Positions 1 through 12,263 of a stretch of 64,000 nucleotides of DNA are shown here, in pieces. Every line of letters starts with the position of its first letter. The first letter of the stretch is position 1. The position numbers and the translations under genes are program-made. The notes beneath the pieces are model-generated. The model was not told the origin of the DNA, did not search any database, and worked only from the letters and a program-made list of their open reading frames with translations. Source of the stretch: Leucocoprinus leucothites (lineage: Eukaryota > Basidiomycota > Agaricomycetes > Agaricales > Agaricaceae); assembly GCA_013368445.1 (NCBI GenBank), contig JAACJO010000003.1, positions 310,001 to 374,000 on the forward strand. Reading direction: 5' to 3'.

Positions 1-2785
1 CCAATATTAATTCATATGGTGAGTGTTTTCTTCCAGAATGGGGTTTTGTATTGTGTACAAATTCAATCATTGGAAGTGCTCATTTCCATATGGTCGGATT
101 TTGTGATGTGTAAACTGCTAAGTAAAACTCGATTTCTTGGTTGTACCTTTCAGTAGTGCCATCTGTCTGTGGATGATATGCTGTAGATAGGGCTGGTGTA
201 ATGTTGAGTTTTTTGTATAATTTTTGCATTGATTTAGCAGCAAATCATGGATCTTGATCTGAGATTATTTTGTTGGGTGTTCTGTATTTCCACAAAATAC
301 TTTGTCAATAAGAATTTCAGCAATGCCATCAGCATTTACTGTCTTCTTTGTCGGAGTTAGGATTATCCCTTTTGTAAGTCCATGGTCCACTATGGACAAT
401 ATACAATCATATCCGTTGTCAGGTGGTAGATCTGTAATAAGATCCATTGATATTTGGGAAAAGGGCCTTGTGGAAGAAGGGCCTTTAATTGTTTGCATTG
501 GTGGTTTAACTGGATGACAGTTGATTTTGTACTGTTGACAAATAGGGCATCCTTTCATGTAGTTCTGAACATATGTGTTCATTCCAGGCCAGTAAACTAA
601 TTTAGATAGTTTATGGAACGTTTCGGCTGTTCCTGGGTGTCCTGATGTCTTGTGATCATGTACACATTGTAGAAGTCTTCTTTTTAGTTCGGCATCTTCA
701 GGTATCACATGTCTTCCCTGATATTTATAAATGCCATCATCTTCTGTAAATCTTTCAGATGGGGTGATCTTCTCTTGTTTATTTTTAATTTCTTCTTTAA
801 TTTCTTCAAAAAGGAAGTTAATGAACTTTTCTGATGGTATTGCAACGAGATCTTCGTTATCTTTCCTTCTGGGACTAGGTCTGGTCTTCTACTCAATGTG
901 TCAGCAAGAGTATTTTTGTTTCCAGCCAGGTGTTTTATTGAGTAATGGAAGCATGTCATGTATAGCATCCATCTGGCTTGTCTTCGATTCAATTGTTGTG
1001 GTTCTCGCCACCTGGTGAGATTCTCGTGATCAGACCATATGATGATAGGGTGTGCTGATCCTTCAAGGTAGTGTTGCATTCCTTTAGTGCTCTAATAATA
1101 GCAAGGAATTCTTGGTCGGACACATGATAGTTTCGTTCTGCAGGGTTAAGGGTTTGTGAATAATAAGCCACAGGGTGCTTATCTCCATTTGAATCTCTTT
1201 GGAGTAATACTGCACCAGTAGCAAATGCGGAAGCATCACATTCAATTTCGAATGGCTTTGATTCATCAACTATTTGAGTATAGGTTGCTTAAGGAATTGT
1301 TCCTTGAGCTTCTGGGTTCCATTCGAATTTCGTTGTTTTGCAAAGTAATGCATTAAGTGGTTGTGTGATAGCTGAGAAGTTGTGGATGAATTTGCGATAG
1401 AAGTTGCAGAAAACCAATAAACTGTCTGATATTTCGGACAGACTTGGGTACAGGCCAATCCTGTATTCCTTTAGTTTGATTGGGTCCATTTCAATAGAGT
1501 CAGGGTTATGATAACTCCGAGATACTCTAGACGTTGCTTCTCAAATTCGCATTTCTCAGTCTTTAAATACAACTCGTTCTGTTGTAGAATTTTCAAGACT
1601 TGTTTAGTAAGTCTTTCAAGTTGTTCTTTTGTTTTCACATGGATAAGAATGTCATCCATGTAGATAATAACTCCGCCTTTCTCAGTAAGGTCTTTGAATA
1701 TGTGATCCATCATGGATTGGAAAGTAGCAGGGAATTTGTCATTCCAAAGAACATAACTGTAGGTTCGTATAACCCATTGGGGTGCGGAATGCCACTTTCC
1801 ATTCATGTCCTTCATGTATTTGGATGTTATTGTATCCGAGTTGGACATCTAACTTGGTAAACCAATTAGATCCTTTGAGTTTATCCATGATTCGTGATAT
1901 GCTCGGTATTGGGTGAGCATTCTTTATCATATTCTTATTAAGGAATCGATAGTCTTGACATGGCATAAGTCTCCTCCTTTCTTTCCTATGAAGAAGAAAG
2001 AAGAGGCTATAGGTGATTTGGATTTCTGAATATATCCTTTTGTAGGTTTTCGGAAATAAACTTGTCAAGTTCAGTTCTCTCCTGGGTGTCAGGTGATAAA
2101 CTGGCATGTGTTTGGGTTCAAATTCGGGTATAGTCTCGATTTTATGATTCCAAGGACGTCTGGGTGGTAATTTCTCAGATTCGTCTTTGTTGAAGACTTT
2201 GAGAAACTGATAAAATTTCTTTGGTACAGCTTTTACAGGGTTTGATTCCTGTTTTGGTTTAGTAGCTGAATTGTGAAGTTGTTGTGATGTGTTGGATTTC
2301 ACATTGATTTCATAATACAACTGATTGATGGAATCAGTTTTCACTTTGGTTAATTTGATTGTGTGAGAGTTTTCATCTCGCCAACATAATGACAGTTTCT
2401 GCCAATCAATGTCAGGATTGAATCTCTTTAACCATGTGATTCCTAAGAATAGTTGGTTTGATCCAAGTTTGACTATTCTTGGAGAGATTGTCATAATCTT
2501 GTTGTTCACTTCTATTTTTAATTTTGTGTAGTGAGTACAACTTCCTGATAGGTTCTGTGTTCTGTCAGCATTATGGATTTTGATTGCCTTCTTCATTTTG
2601 AATTTTGGCAAGTTGTAAGTATCGACTAGTTGTGGGTTGATAAATTCTCCACTAGCTCCTGAATCGAGTAGTGCTTGTAGGTTGTGTTTTGCTCTTGTTG
2701 TATGGAGCAATATTGGTACATGTACTGTTAATCCTTTGTTTGATTGAAGATCGATGATGTCTATCTGATCTTCATGAGTACTCAA
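1..2785 (-). pseudogene. pol of element A (PR-RT-RH-IN), broken and truncated
   Basis: From 2785 downwards: an aspartic protease with DSGASGEFINPQ; the reverse transcriptase N-terminal half with QDYRFLNK and KLDVQLGYNNI (to about 1740); the RT palm with YMDDILIH (1471-1848 ORF); the connection region; RNase H with WSDHENL and the DTLSRRPD end (705-1079); and the integrase zinc-binding HHCC region with GHPGTAETF, WPGM and CPICQ (265-708), then the integrase core start. The catalytic YMDD is intact, but ORFs break at about 1740, 1470, 1080 and 705. The closest relative in the window is element D, whose integrase zinc region is very similar. Confidence 0.9.
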
Positions 2786-2854
2786 AAATTTTCATTTGAG
2801 TATTCTTGAAACGGATCATCTTCATCACTAGCTTGTTCTATTTCGTAAACCATG

Positions 2855-5047
2855 GCATCTGGATCTTTCCTTTTAGGTTTGAAAGGTCTACAATTCCCTT
2901 GTTTCAGTTTGGACTGGGACTTCTGCGTCTGCTTTGATCCCATGTTTGTCTTTCCTCTTGACTTAAACCAAACCTTCCTTGCCAGACAAGATTTAGCAAA
3001 ATGTCCTTTCTTGTGGCAGAAGAAGCATTCTCCTCTTTGAGTGTGATTCTCTGCTTGTCAGTGAGAACATTATTGATGATGTGGGAGTATAGTGAAACCA
3101 TAGACGTCTCTGTCTGTGTTGCTTGGTCCTTCATTGTACGTTTGGTTGATGTCTTCTCCTTCACTCTCCTCTTCTTCAGGATTATCATCATCCTCTGCAC
3201 CAAGTTTGTATATACCTCCATCATCTGCTTCCAATCATCTTCAATTGATAGTCGGTATATTGCCTCTTGATATTCTGTGATATCCATGTCCCACTCAGAT
3301 TGTCTGGGTCTAGATAGGGATTGACTATGGATGTCATTATATCGTGGTTGAGGTCTGTGTGATCTACTATTCTTTTTGGTCTTTCTTGATCTGTTTGAAG
3401 ATCCTGGATTAGAATTTCCAATGCGGTATCTCCTTTGCTCTTGGACAACTTTGTATGCTTGTCTTGTGGCAGTTTTCCACTGTGCAAGGGTTTGGGGGTC
3501 AGCTGAATTGCTTTGAATCTGACATTGTTGTCAAGTCCTTTCAGCAAAGTAGGATCAGAGAGAAGTGCTGTCAGTAAGTCTGTGCACATGAGGTGAGGAT
3601 GGAAAAATTGGCGATGTATTCTTTGATGTATTTGTTTCATTGTCTGTAATAATGGAGCTCTCTTTCAGCTCAAAGCTCTGTTGTGTTGGAGCAAATGACT
3701 GTTTGAGCACATTCTTGAACTGCATCAAAGGTGTGTGGGATGTTTCTGCTTGGCTGGCTGCATCTGCTTGACTAGTTCTGTAATCCTGTTGCCATAACTT
3801 GGCAGCTCCATCAAGTAATCCAAGGGTGTAGTTGATTCTTGATTGATCATCTGTGACACCATATGAGTTCAAAGTAGAGTTTGACTTCAGCCATCCATAG
3901 TCTGTAGTAGCTTGGGTTGCCATCAAACCTGTTGGGCTTTGGGAATTTAAGCTGGAATCCTGCTTGAGATTGTGCCATGTTTTGATTTTGTGGAGGGTTT
4001 GGATTTTTTTTTTAGGATTTGGTGGTCCTCCTTGTGGTCTTGGTGGTGGCAGTGTGGGGCTTCTTCAATTTGAAGATCCTCCTGTGTTGGTGACAGTTGC
4101 CTTTGTTTTCCCTTTTGATTGGGTGTTAGTGGGTATGGTGATGGTGGTACTGGCTGTAGCAATGTTGGGATTGGTTGCTGGTAGGGTACTGGTACTGGCA
4201 ATACCAGTGGGGGAGTTGGTAAAGCTAAAGGGGATAGGGTTCATAATGGGACTGAGGAACCTTGGGCTATGTCCAAAGGTCAGGCTTGAGGTGTAAGAAG
4301 GGGGTCTATTGACTCTGGGCTTTTCTGGGGATTTAAGTTTGAGCTTATTGATTGCCCTTGCAAGTGCTTCTGCTTCCTCTTCTGTTTGATTTCCTTCAGA
4401 TTCCTGTTGGCTTCTATTTCCACTATCTGTTTCTTCTTCATCTTCTTCTTTGTCTTCTTTGTCAGCTTCAGATTCCTCTGAGCTTGGAGTGTTAACTCTG
4501 GGCTCTGGATGATTGTCTTGTGTGGTGTCTTTAGTTCTTGGGGTAATGTCAAGGACTGGTTCTGGTTCAATGGTTCTGCTAGATTCTGCAGGGGTTTCTG
4601 GAAATGGAGTTTGTTGTCTTCTTGCTTCTTCAGTGTATTGTTCTGGGGTAACATCTCAAAGTTCTTCAAGACCTGCTCCTCTTTCAATTTGCTGTTTGAC
4701 AGTTCTGTGAAGTTGCTTGTAACCAAGTGCAGCAAATTCAGCTTCAAGAATTCCTTCTTGTTCTTTCTTGATTGGGATGTAGGCAACTTTCCCTTCATGT
4801 TCCTTGATGTAATAGAATCTTCCTGATCCTTTACTTCTGTAGAATCTTGTTCTTCAGGTTTCACTGTAGTAGGTACTGTAGAATTCTTCTGGGAATTCCT
4901 TTCTTGCAAAGATTTCAACCTGTCTTGCAAACTCTGCTGGGTCCATTGTGGACTATGTTTATGGGTGCCTAGAGAGACACCTGGTATGGTCTTGAATGGT
5001 AGATTGTCCTTAAGACAATTATCACACTTGCAGTTTGATTCTGCCAT
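2855..5047 (-). pseudogene. gag of element A, broken
   Basis: Gag packages the element RNA into virus-like particles. The first ORF (4280-5047, 255 aa) starts MAESNCKCDNC and is Gln/Lys/Asn-rich and hydrophilic. A proline-rich segment follows (3947-4201), then a capsid-like stretch (3221-3926), then a CX2CX4HX4C zinc knuckle reading CFFCHKKGHFAKSC near 2980-3040. These pieces lie in different frames, so at least three frameshifts or lost introns separate them. Gag ends just before the protease. The assignment rests on position and the zinc knuckle; the N-terminal part has no recognisable domain. Confidence 0.75.
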
Positions 5048-5497
5048 GATTGGAAAATTAGTTTATAGTTGCTTTGGACTCACCTTTATAGTCACTAGGA
5101 CTGTGTATTTATAGTCTCTTAAGACTTTCAACAGATAAACTGTCTTCTGAGTATTTACCCTCAGGTCTGGTATTCTTCAGAGATATGCCTAATCTTCTGG
5201 CAATTTTCTCCCTTCTGAGTATCTACCCTTGGGTCTGGTGTCTTATTTGAGATTCAGGTACAATGACCTTAGCTCTCACAAGCCTCCAAATGTTTTAAGA
5301 GCATGGGTAATTGCTCAGATCAATAAGAGTGATCCTCAACTATTCCACTAGTTGGCAATGTGTGTCAACCCTCTCTTCATTGTTATGCACAATAGTTTTG
5401 GGACAGCTTGTGCAATAACTGCAATAACCCAAATCAACAGTGTTTGAATGTTGTTGGGTTACTGGGCAAAGTAACAGCTCTGTGCTAACAGAGAAGG
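5048..5497 (-). other. untranslated leader of element A
   Basis: This 450-base stretch lies between the primer binding site and the first gag ATG. It has no ORF of note and is AT-rich. Its position fits the 5' leader of the element's RNA. I see no other structure I can support. Confidence 0.5.
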
Positions 5498-5510
5498 ATC
5501 ATTTCTACTT
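5498..5510 (-). promoter_or_regulatory. self-priming primer binding site of element A
   Basis: Two bases inside the LTR, the minus strand reads AAGTAGAAATGAT. Its complement ATCATTTCTACTT is present in the family A LTR at 36663-36675, 33 bases downstream of a TATATAA box (36630). In the element's own LTR the site carries a two-base insertion, leaving nine contiguous pairs. No tRNA-type PBS was seen here. This is the layout known from Tf1-type elements, where the mRNA 5' end primes reverse transcription. Confidence 0.7.
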
Positions 5511-5512
5511 AA

Positions 5513-6180
5513 TGTTATAGTGATACCAGCCCAGTCCTAAGCTGGCACAATAAGTATTAACTTGATCTTATCAAAGGGGACTCCTTCTCAGTAAGCAACA
5601 AAGTTGTTTACAAAGTCAGAGTTATAATACAGTGATTATAATAGTAAAGACTTCAGTAATTGAGGGCTTAAGTGACTTAAGTTTCAATTTGACTTTGTAT
5701 AGATAAAGGCTCGTATTGAGTCTCCACCTAACCAAGTAGAAACAATGATTCTCCTTGGTAGATGTCAATGACTTATATACAATACAAGTCTGTATCTATT
5801 ATTAACTAGGGCTAAGGGCTTCTAATGAAAGAAGAGAAGCATACAGCTTCCTTAATGCTAATTAAACTATATAAGACACAATCTGTCAAAGAAGCTTTAG
5901 AAGTTCTTAAAAAGAAGTTCTTCTTTGATCATCTGTTTAATCACAAGGTAAGTCCAAATATAGCACAGCTATATTTAATAATCACATGTCATCAAAATAT
6001 AAACAAAACCAAACAAATCATAATGAGTCATAATGAGACAAAGTAAATGAGTCAAAACAAACTAAAGAAAACAATAACAAATAGAAAGGAAAACATAATT
6101 GCAATATTGCTTAAGTAAAGCTAATATTGACTTTGTATTGTGAATGGAACAAATGCTAGATATAATCAATATACATAACA
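5513..6180 (-). repeat. 5' LTR of element A (LTR family A)
   Basis: The repeat reads TGTTATGTATATTGATTATA at its minus-strand start and ends CACTATAACA, giving TG...CA ends. Related copies lie at 14858-15453 (minus) and 36245-36895 (plus). It is taken as the 5' LTR of element A because the bases just inside it (5498-5510) complement a site within this LTR family. A TATATAA-type box sits upstream of that site. The flanks CTTAA and CTGCC do not match, as expected for one end of a longer element. Confidence 0.8.
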
Positions 6181-6919
6181 CTGCCCATTCCTTGGCACAA
6201 TCTCTAGGTAATCAAATCTCAATACTATTCACAATTTCTATCAATGCTTTTGGTTGGTCATGGTCCCCAGGCCTGTTGCTTTTCATGACCAAACCTGCTT
6301 TTCAGTCACAGCCACAACCTCTGCTTTTCAAATTAAGGATCCTACAGTATATTGAATGCCAATGAGGCAGAAATTGTTGAAATGTCTATTTAAACAAAAC
6401 TAAGTCACCTGTACACTGTGACAACAGCTCCTGTCACACTGCTGCATCCACTAAAAATGGGTTAAGTGATGTCATGTTCCATGTATGGATGACCTTGAAA
6501 CAAGGATTCTAATCTTGACAATGGAGTAGAACCCCAATAGCTACCAAATTTTGACCATACAATCAACACATTGGATATAATTCATGAAGCCAAAAATTGT
6601 GGCTTTAAGTACATGCCTGGGTCAGGAATTTAACTTTATAATATTTGGAGAATCATGAAAAACTCAGAGAACAACTGACTCCATATGAAGAAATACATTG
6701 CTGAGCATTTTTTTTGTTGGGAACCTATCTGGATGGCCTCTGTAACATGAGAGCACCAAAAAACCCCATGGAAAACAGCTAATATTGCCAAGAAAAGGGC
6801 AGTGTACAAGTGAGTAATGGTGTACATAAGAGCAGTTAATTACTGTAAAATTTTTTCATGAGTATTTGAGTTAGAGATAAATTTATGTGATAAATATGAA
6901 TAGCCATGCTCTAATGTAC
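6181..6919. other. no gene seen (flank of element A)
   Basis: These 740 bases are AT-rich and CpG-poor. Short ORFs on both strands have no recognisable motif, and one of them runs into the neighbouring LTR. I see nothing I can support here. Confidence 0.5.
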
Positions 6920-7616
6920 TGTTATAAACATTGACTTGATTGATGCCCACTGTGACTTGATTGTCCTAGATGCCGACACAGCCACCTGGTCTGAAGTGGC
7001 CCTACTCAATTGGGAGGAGTATGTTGGGAAGTTTGACATCAAAGAAGAAAGATTTGATGTTGATTTGGATGAGTATAATTGGACAGATGTCATCACCAGG
7101 ATCAGAAGAAACAGTTTTGCTGTTTGATTGTTACAGACTAACAAGATTGATAAACAGACAATGATTGTTTTATGGACATTGTGTTTGGATTGGAACTATT
7201 CAATATCTAACTATGATAGCTGTTACATCAGCAGACAGATATGTATTTATCAGAATCATAATAGTGATACTGGACTTGTAGTTGTAGTCTCATAATTTGA
7301 TATTGTTTCAGTTAGTTAGTATTTAAGAACCTTGTATTTGGAAGATTAAACACAAGTTTAATCTTTTCTTTGTTTCCCAGACTACTTGTGTTTACTCACC
7401 CTGACTTGAATTCACTCGTATCATTGTTGTTGTCTCAAACCTCATGCTACCTTAGACTTACCACAAGTCTTCTTGGCCTTTTCTTACTGAGCTTTCAAGA
7501 ATACTCAAGCTTATTAATTGAAGTAGGTTAAAGACCAGTTAGCCACTGTCTTACATAACCCAATCATGTGTTGTGACATGTGACATTACTAGGCACTCTG
7601 ACTGTAAATCTTAACA
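6920..7616 (+). repeat. solo LTR, family D
   Basis: This 697-base repeat matches both LTRs of the complete element D (38673-39369 and 46740-47436). It starts TGTTATAAAC and ends TCTTAACA. It is flanked by a perfect 5-bp target duplication TGTAC (6915-6919 and 7617-7621), so it is a solo LTR left by LTR-LTR recombination. It keeps the TATTTAA box, the AAGATTAAAC/GTTTAATCTT hairpin, and an open frame of about 68 codons at its 5' end that corresponds to the C-terminus of the element's last ORF. Confidence 0.92.
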
Positions 7617-8166
7617 TGTACAATGTGCACAGGTGGGGGCTTAAATGCTCGATAAGCACGAGAAAGTAGATCAAAGTCCATACACCACTCAAGCATGGGC
7701 ACAGGCATGGGCATATCAATAGACTTGGGTATAGGAGGGTCAGTGACCTCACAAACCAATTAAATTTGGAGGTACAGGGAGAGGACAGAGCTTCTACCTC
7801 AGGTTTATTCAAGTTCAAATTTGGACTTAATATTGCATGTGCATGGGTGCTTAGACATGCAATAAGCATAGGAAATAAGAGTGGCTTGCCTACACTTAAA
7901 AATCAAAATGTATTTTAAAAAGGATCAGATTGTATACCAGCACTTAAGCACTTGATAAGTTCAAAATAAAATAAAATAAAGCTACATACCTGCCTTACAT
8001 ACACAGGCACTTGACATAGACTTGGCACAGGAAGGCCAAAGATCTCACAAATTAAGATTTACATAGAAAACCTTCCCCCTGCACCCAAGGCACAAGCAAA
8101 GAATTTAGAAATTATTCTTAATTTTGAAACTCAGATTAAACATAACACAGCCCCCATCCTGAAGGC
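7617..8166. other. no gene seen
   Basis: These 550 bases repeat motifs such as TGCTTAGACATGCAATAAGC and GCTCGATAAGCACG in a loosely palindromic way. No coding potential is supported. It may be decayed repeat sequence. Confidence 0.4.
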
Positions 8167-9014
8167 ATGGGTAAAAAAACTTGTCTGAGACATGAGATAG
8201 CCAGAACTAATGGTCAGTGGCTGTTCAAGGATGTCATTTGTAGATGGGGAAGTCTGGTCAAAATTGTAACAGACAATGGTGCCCTTTTTAAGAAAGCTTT
8301 GGCTTGGCAAGAAGAAAAGTATGGCATTAAGGGTGTTACTATTTCTCCCTACAATTCTCAAGTGAATGGTGTGGTCAAGAGACTGCATTGGGACCTTAGG
8401 CAGATGCTATTCAAAGCTACAGGTGGAGATATCAAGAAGGGGTACTAGTTGCTGCATCATGTGATGTGGGCAGACAGGATCACTATCAGGAAGGGGACTG
8501 GTTGCTCACCATATTTTATGGTAACAGGAGCACACCCTACCATCCTGCTCAACATAGTTGAAGCAACTTGGCTAGTTAAGTACCCAGAGAAGATGATATC
8601 AACAATGGAGTTAATAGGGTTTTGAGCACAAGCTCTTGTGAAGCATGTGGATCATGTTGAAGTCATGTGAGGTAGAATCAGTAAAGAAAAGATACAGAGA
8701 GCTTTAAGACTAGAAGTAGAATTGAAGCACAAAATTAAAGAGTTCGACCTGGCACCAGTAAATCTGGTATTAGTAAAGAACTCTGCCATCACAATGTCTG
8801 CAGACAGAAAGATGAAGCCTCACTATTTAGGACCTATGATTGTCATTAGGAAGGAGGAGCATTCATACTAGCTGAGATGGACAGATCTGTATGGCAGAAC
8901 AAGGTAGCTGCAGTCAGAGGAGTCATTCCCTATCTCACAAGACAGAAGATTAAATATAATCAGCATGTCAAGAACTTGCTTGACACAACAACTGAGGATA
9001 TCAACAGTATATAA
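8167..9014 (+). pseudogene. orphan Ty3-type integrase fragment
   Basis: The translation gives the second half of a retroviral-type integrase core: VTDNGALF (second catalytic Asp), then SPYNSQVNGVVKRLH, followed by the linker and a C-terminal domain (PHYLGPMIVIRK ... GRTR). In this family the residue after NGxV is the catalytic Glu; here it is Lys (codon AAG), consistent with one G-to-A change. Internal TAG/TGA stops and a frameshift near 8860 confirm decay. The N-terminal zinc region, RT and LTRs are missing, so the fragment belongs to a separate, older element than A, B, D or G. Confidence 0.75.
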
Positions 9015-9154
9015 AATAACACTTGCAACAACTCAGACAAGGAGTAGCTTTTATCAAAAGCATTGATTACAAAACCTTGCTACAGAACAAAGTAGTGAGT
9101 AAAACTACTCTACACTTTTGCTTGACAAGATGAAAGCTATCACTATTGAAGGAC

Positions 9155-12100
9155 TACAGTAGGGGACACTTAAAGCCTGCTACCCCTTGTTTCTCACGAT
9201 CAGCTCGTTGAATTTGCCGAATTTTTTGGCATGGAGCTCAGATCGATTTTAGAGACGTTTTGGCATAGTTTTCAGAATTTTCCCACGGGTTTTTGACTGT
9301 GCCAATTTTTTTGGGGAAATTTCTGAAAGTATAGGTGTTAGGAATGGGTTTAAGAGCTAGTAATTGCCTCAAGATGCATCATAGCCTGCTGTGAAACTGC
9401 CCAATGACCTTTTTGCTTGTGAACAGCCCATGCAGCAGCCTTTCTGGTAAGCCCAATGCAGTATGCACTCATAAATCTCCATGATCAATTGATGAAACAT
9501 CTGATGACATCAACTGGGCATAAATCAAGTGCCACAATTGCAGCATGTTTCGCATCTTCAAAAGTCCTCTTTGGAGCCTGGCAATAGCAATACTTGCACC
9601 AGCCCCAATACTTGTAAATAATTAGTAGAAGTCAATCATTTTAATTAGACACATACCATTTCAATAGGATTTAATTCACAATGAAATTTAGGCAAGAAGA
9701 TACACTCATGACCAGCAGCATGAATGATTATCTTGAGTAATGACTCTTGGTTTACAAAGTCATCTTGCTGACTGAGCAAACGAGCCATGCAACAGTTTTG
9801 ACTCTCAAAAGGGCATACTAGAGCACACTTGGCCTTAAGATGTGAGACATCAAAGCCACACTCTTTGAGTGTTTGCTGCAGATCCTTAGCTAATCCTGAA
9901 TCAGTTGTCATCTTCTGTGGTTGTCCACAGAAATTTGGATCAGGATTATTTTGAGGAATAATAGTATCCTGTTGATGTCATTGCTTGCCACCATTTGTCT
10001 TATTCATATCAAATGCTTTGAGTGCATTAGGTGGGAGAGCGGCATGTGCAGAAGATTGATCAAAGATGAAGAGGGCCTGGCACCCTGGATGTGACTTCTC
10101 AAAGATCTGGATAGCCTTCTTCACCTGTTGAATTAATTGGTCACCATCCCAATAGGGATCAGCACCTGCTCCAGGAAATATGATCTTCTGAGCATACTCT
10201 GTTATCTCCTTGCCTTTTTTAGGATCAAAATAGACAGCCTGAAGGCAACCATTCTGTTCTTCAATAAACTCTGAGACATGAATCAAGTGGCCTCTTCCTT
10301 TCCTTCGGAGCACCTGTTGGTCCTGTGGCAACCTAGCTATTAATTAACCAAGTGAAACAATTTAGTTATGAAGCAAATAATCATACCAGATAACCAATGA
10401 AAATTCATTTGCATGAAAGCAGCTCTCATCTTGAAATTCAGTGATTATCTCTTGTTCTCCTGGAAGAAGCTTTGGCTTGATGTGGTGAAGAGTACCATCT
10501 TCACCTGGAACATAGTGAGCCATCCTCCCTTCAAACTCCTTCATCTTGGGTAAGAATACCATCTCATGATACTTTTTCACATCCTCTCACTCATGACCAT
10601 CCATGTAAACACCTTTCCAGTAAACACTCTTCTGCCATCCTAATTTTTCCATCCACCATTGGGCTGTCCTCAAGCATGGAGGCCTAATGAGTGATAGACC
10701 AAGCCCTGGAAGAATGATGTCTCAAAGCACATGTTGAAACTTGACAGGTGTGACTGATCTAAGTGGCTGCTCTATCAACCAAGCTCGAATGCTTGAACAA
10801 ACTGCTTCATCCTTCAACAATGAACAAGTTCCTTTATCCTCAGCACAGCCCCTTTTCTCCTTTGGTAATTGTTCAAATGTTTGATAGTGATGTGCAAGAG
10901 CTCGAACTTGGCATGCAAAATATGCACTAGGAGCATCTTCACCCTTGTGCCAGTTGAGAGCAATCTCAAAACTGGCTTGTGTGCATGTAAATCCTTTTAT
11001 ACAGAGGGTGGCAAAGTTTCACAAGATCATTAATTGATTAATCTGTGCCAGGGTGAGAGGTGTTTTGGGAGTGTGTTTCTTGAGATCTGCCTTAATCTGC
11101 TCGCACAAGTCATTCCAGCTCCAGATTTCAGATTCACTGGCAGCTTGTTGTCAAGGAGTTGCCTCCATCTCAACCTCCTCCTCCCAATCATTCACATCAT
11201 CACCATCTACCTCATCCTCAGTGTTTTCTGGGGTCTCTGGTGCTGTGGTGGCTTCGCACTCAGGCTCTGATGAATGAATTGATGATGGGCTTGGAGTGGA
11301 ATCACTATCTGAGTGCAGGGACCCAGCCAGCTGCTACTCTGGTAACTTGGATGCTGGGGGGTCAATTGGTGCAAATCCGAAGTCATCAAGCCTCATCTGG
11401 TTGACAAGAAGGTGCCAATAACAATAATATGTCCTTTTTGATTTACTTCATACATCCGGGCCTCTAATATAAGTACTTGGACGACCTGAGATGCACATTT
11501 ATTGTTCTGAGAACACATAATGCATGGGGCTGCACACCTATGGGCTCCTTTGCTCTTTTCCATTGCAATCTGGGAGGAACCCAGTCCTCATCTTGGGGGT
11601 CATCACTGCAATCTGAAGCCATCATCATCATCACAACCTGAAACCCTTCTCTATCCATCCCATCATGGTCCTCCAGAGATTTCTCACCACCAATATTGCC
11701 CTTAACATCATTTGATTTCCAGTCAAATTTCGCAGTATCTTCATATCTGTGGTCTGCATGGTGCTGTGGTAGATCCTGATCTAAAGTGGTAGCTGGTGGA
11801 GGTGAAGCTGCTACTGCTTCACTTTGTGGGTGATCTAGTAGGGCTTGGGTGATCTGTGGTTGGTTCCGAAGGCCAGTAACGTTCCTTCGCACTTTCTTTC
11901 TTGGTGGCATTGGGGGATATGGTTGGGAAGAGGTCCAGAAAGAATATTCTTGAGTATTATTTGTTGATTTAATTACGCAATAACCGCTGGATGAAATCGC
12001 GGTATTTCTTGGGATCAGACTCGGACTATTAAAAGCAGTCGATTGCACATGTTTTTGGATTTTTCCTATTGGTTTTCAGTGTTCTTGCCAAATTTTTGGA

Positions 12101-12262
12101 CATACAGTCAATAATTGGCATTTTACGGGACAACCGCTCGATGAAATTTCATGATTCAAGGTTCGTTCGAAAGCTCTTAATGAGACCTATCGATTGACGG
12201 TATTTTTATTAGATTTCTATTACTTTGACAAAACTAGTCGAATCTAAGTGTCCCCTACTGTA
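9155..12262 (-). mobile_element. Tc1/mariner-type DNA transposon with TA target site
   Basis: The ends are perfect inverted repeats: CTACAGTAGGGGACACTTA at 9154-9172 and its reverse complement at 12245-12263. Both are bordered by TA, so the mobile unit reads CAGTAGGGGACACTTA inward from a duplicated TA. TA duplication and a CAGT start are typical of the IS630-Tc1-mariner superfamily. A single transposase gene fills the element on the minus strand. Long terminal regions outside the gene (9173-9349 and 11911-12244) are AT-rich with no ORF. Confidence 0.88.
9350..11910 (-). pseudogene. DDE transposase of the TA transposon, nearly intact
   Basis: The start is MPPRKKVRRN at 11910, followed by an acidic, low-complexity N-terminal region. 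The core begins with a helical stretch ending MDGHE*EDVKKYHE, where the TGA stop sits where CGA (Arg) is expected. Catalytic blocks are TEFQDESCFHAN (first Asp, near 10415), IFDQSSAHA (second Asp, near 10060) and LPKFHCELNPIEM (third acidic residue, near 9680). An intron with GTATGT...ACAAG lies at about 9612-9656, after which YWGW resumes in frame and the protein ends near 9350. A second intron is likely near 10335-10385. Few lesions separate this from an open gene. The region 10590-11460 was not fully resolved into exons. Confidence 0.78.
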
Positions 12263-12263
12263 G

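Larger units (their letters stand above)
1..6180 (-). mobile_element. Ty3/gypsy retrotransposon 'A', truncated by window edge
   Basis: This is an LTR retrotransposon read on the minus strand. Its order from 6180 downwards is 5' LTR (5513-6180), self-primer-type primer binding site, leader, gag, protease, reverse transcriptase, RNase H and integrase. The integrase runs off the window at base 1, so the 3' part and 3' LTR are not visible. The domain order PR-RT-RH-IN is that of Ty3/gypsy (Metaviridae). Reading frames are broken by frameshifts and stops, and CpG is nearly absent, so the copy is dead. No TSD can be checked because the 3' end is outside the window. Confidence 0.9.

Noticed and set aside
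5265..5295. Possible LTR end and tRNA-type PBS on the minus strand (AAAACA followed by TTTGGAGGC)
   Set aside because: The family A LTR ends at 5513, and the sequence just inside it pairs with the LTR, which explains the element better. No repeat copy of 5291-5512 as an LTR was found.
6144..6365. 73-aa ORF starting in the element A LTR
   Set aside because: It crosses the LTR edge into unrelated sequence, has no motif and no conservation in the other LTR copies.
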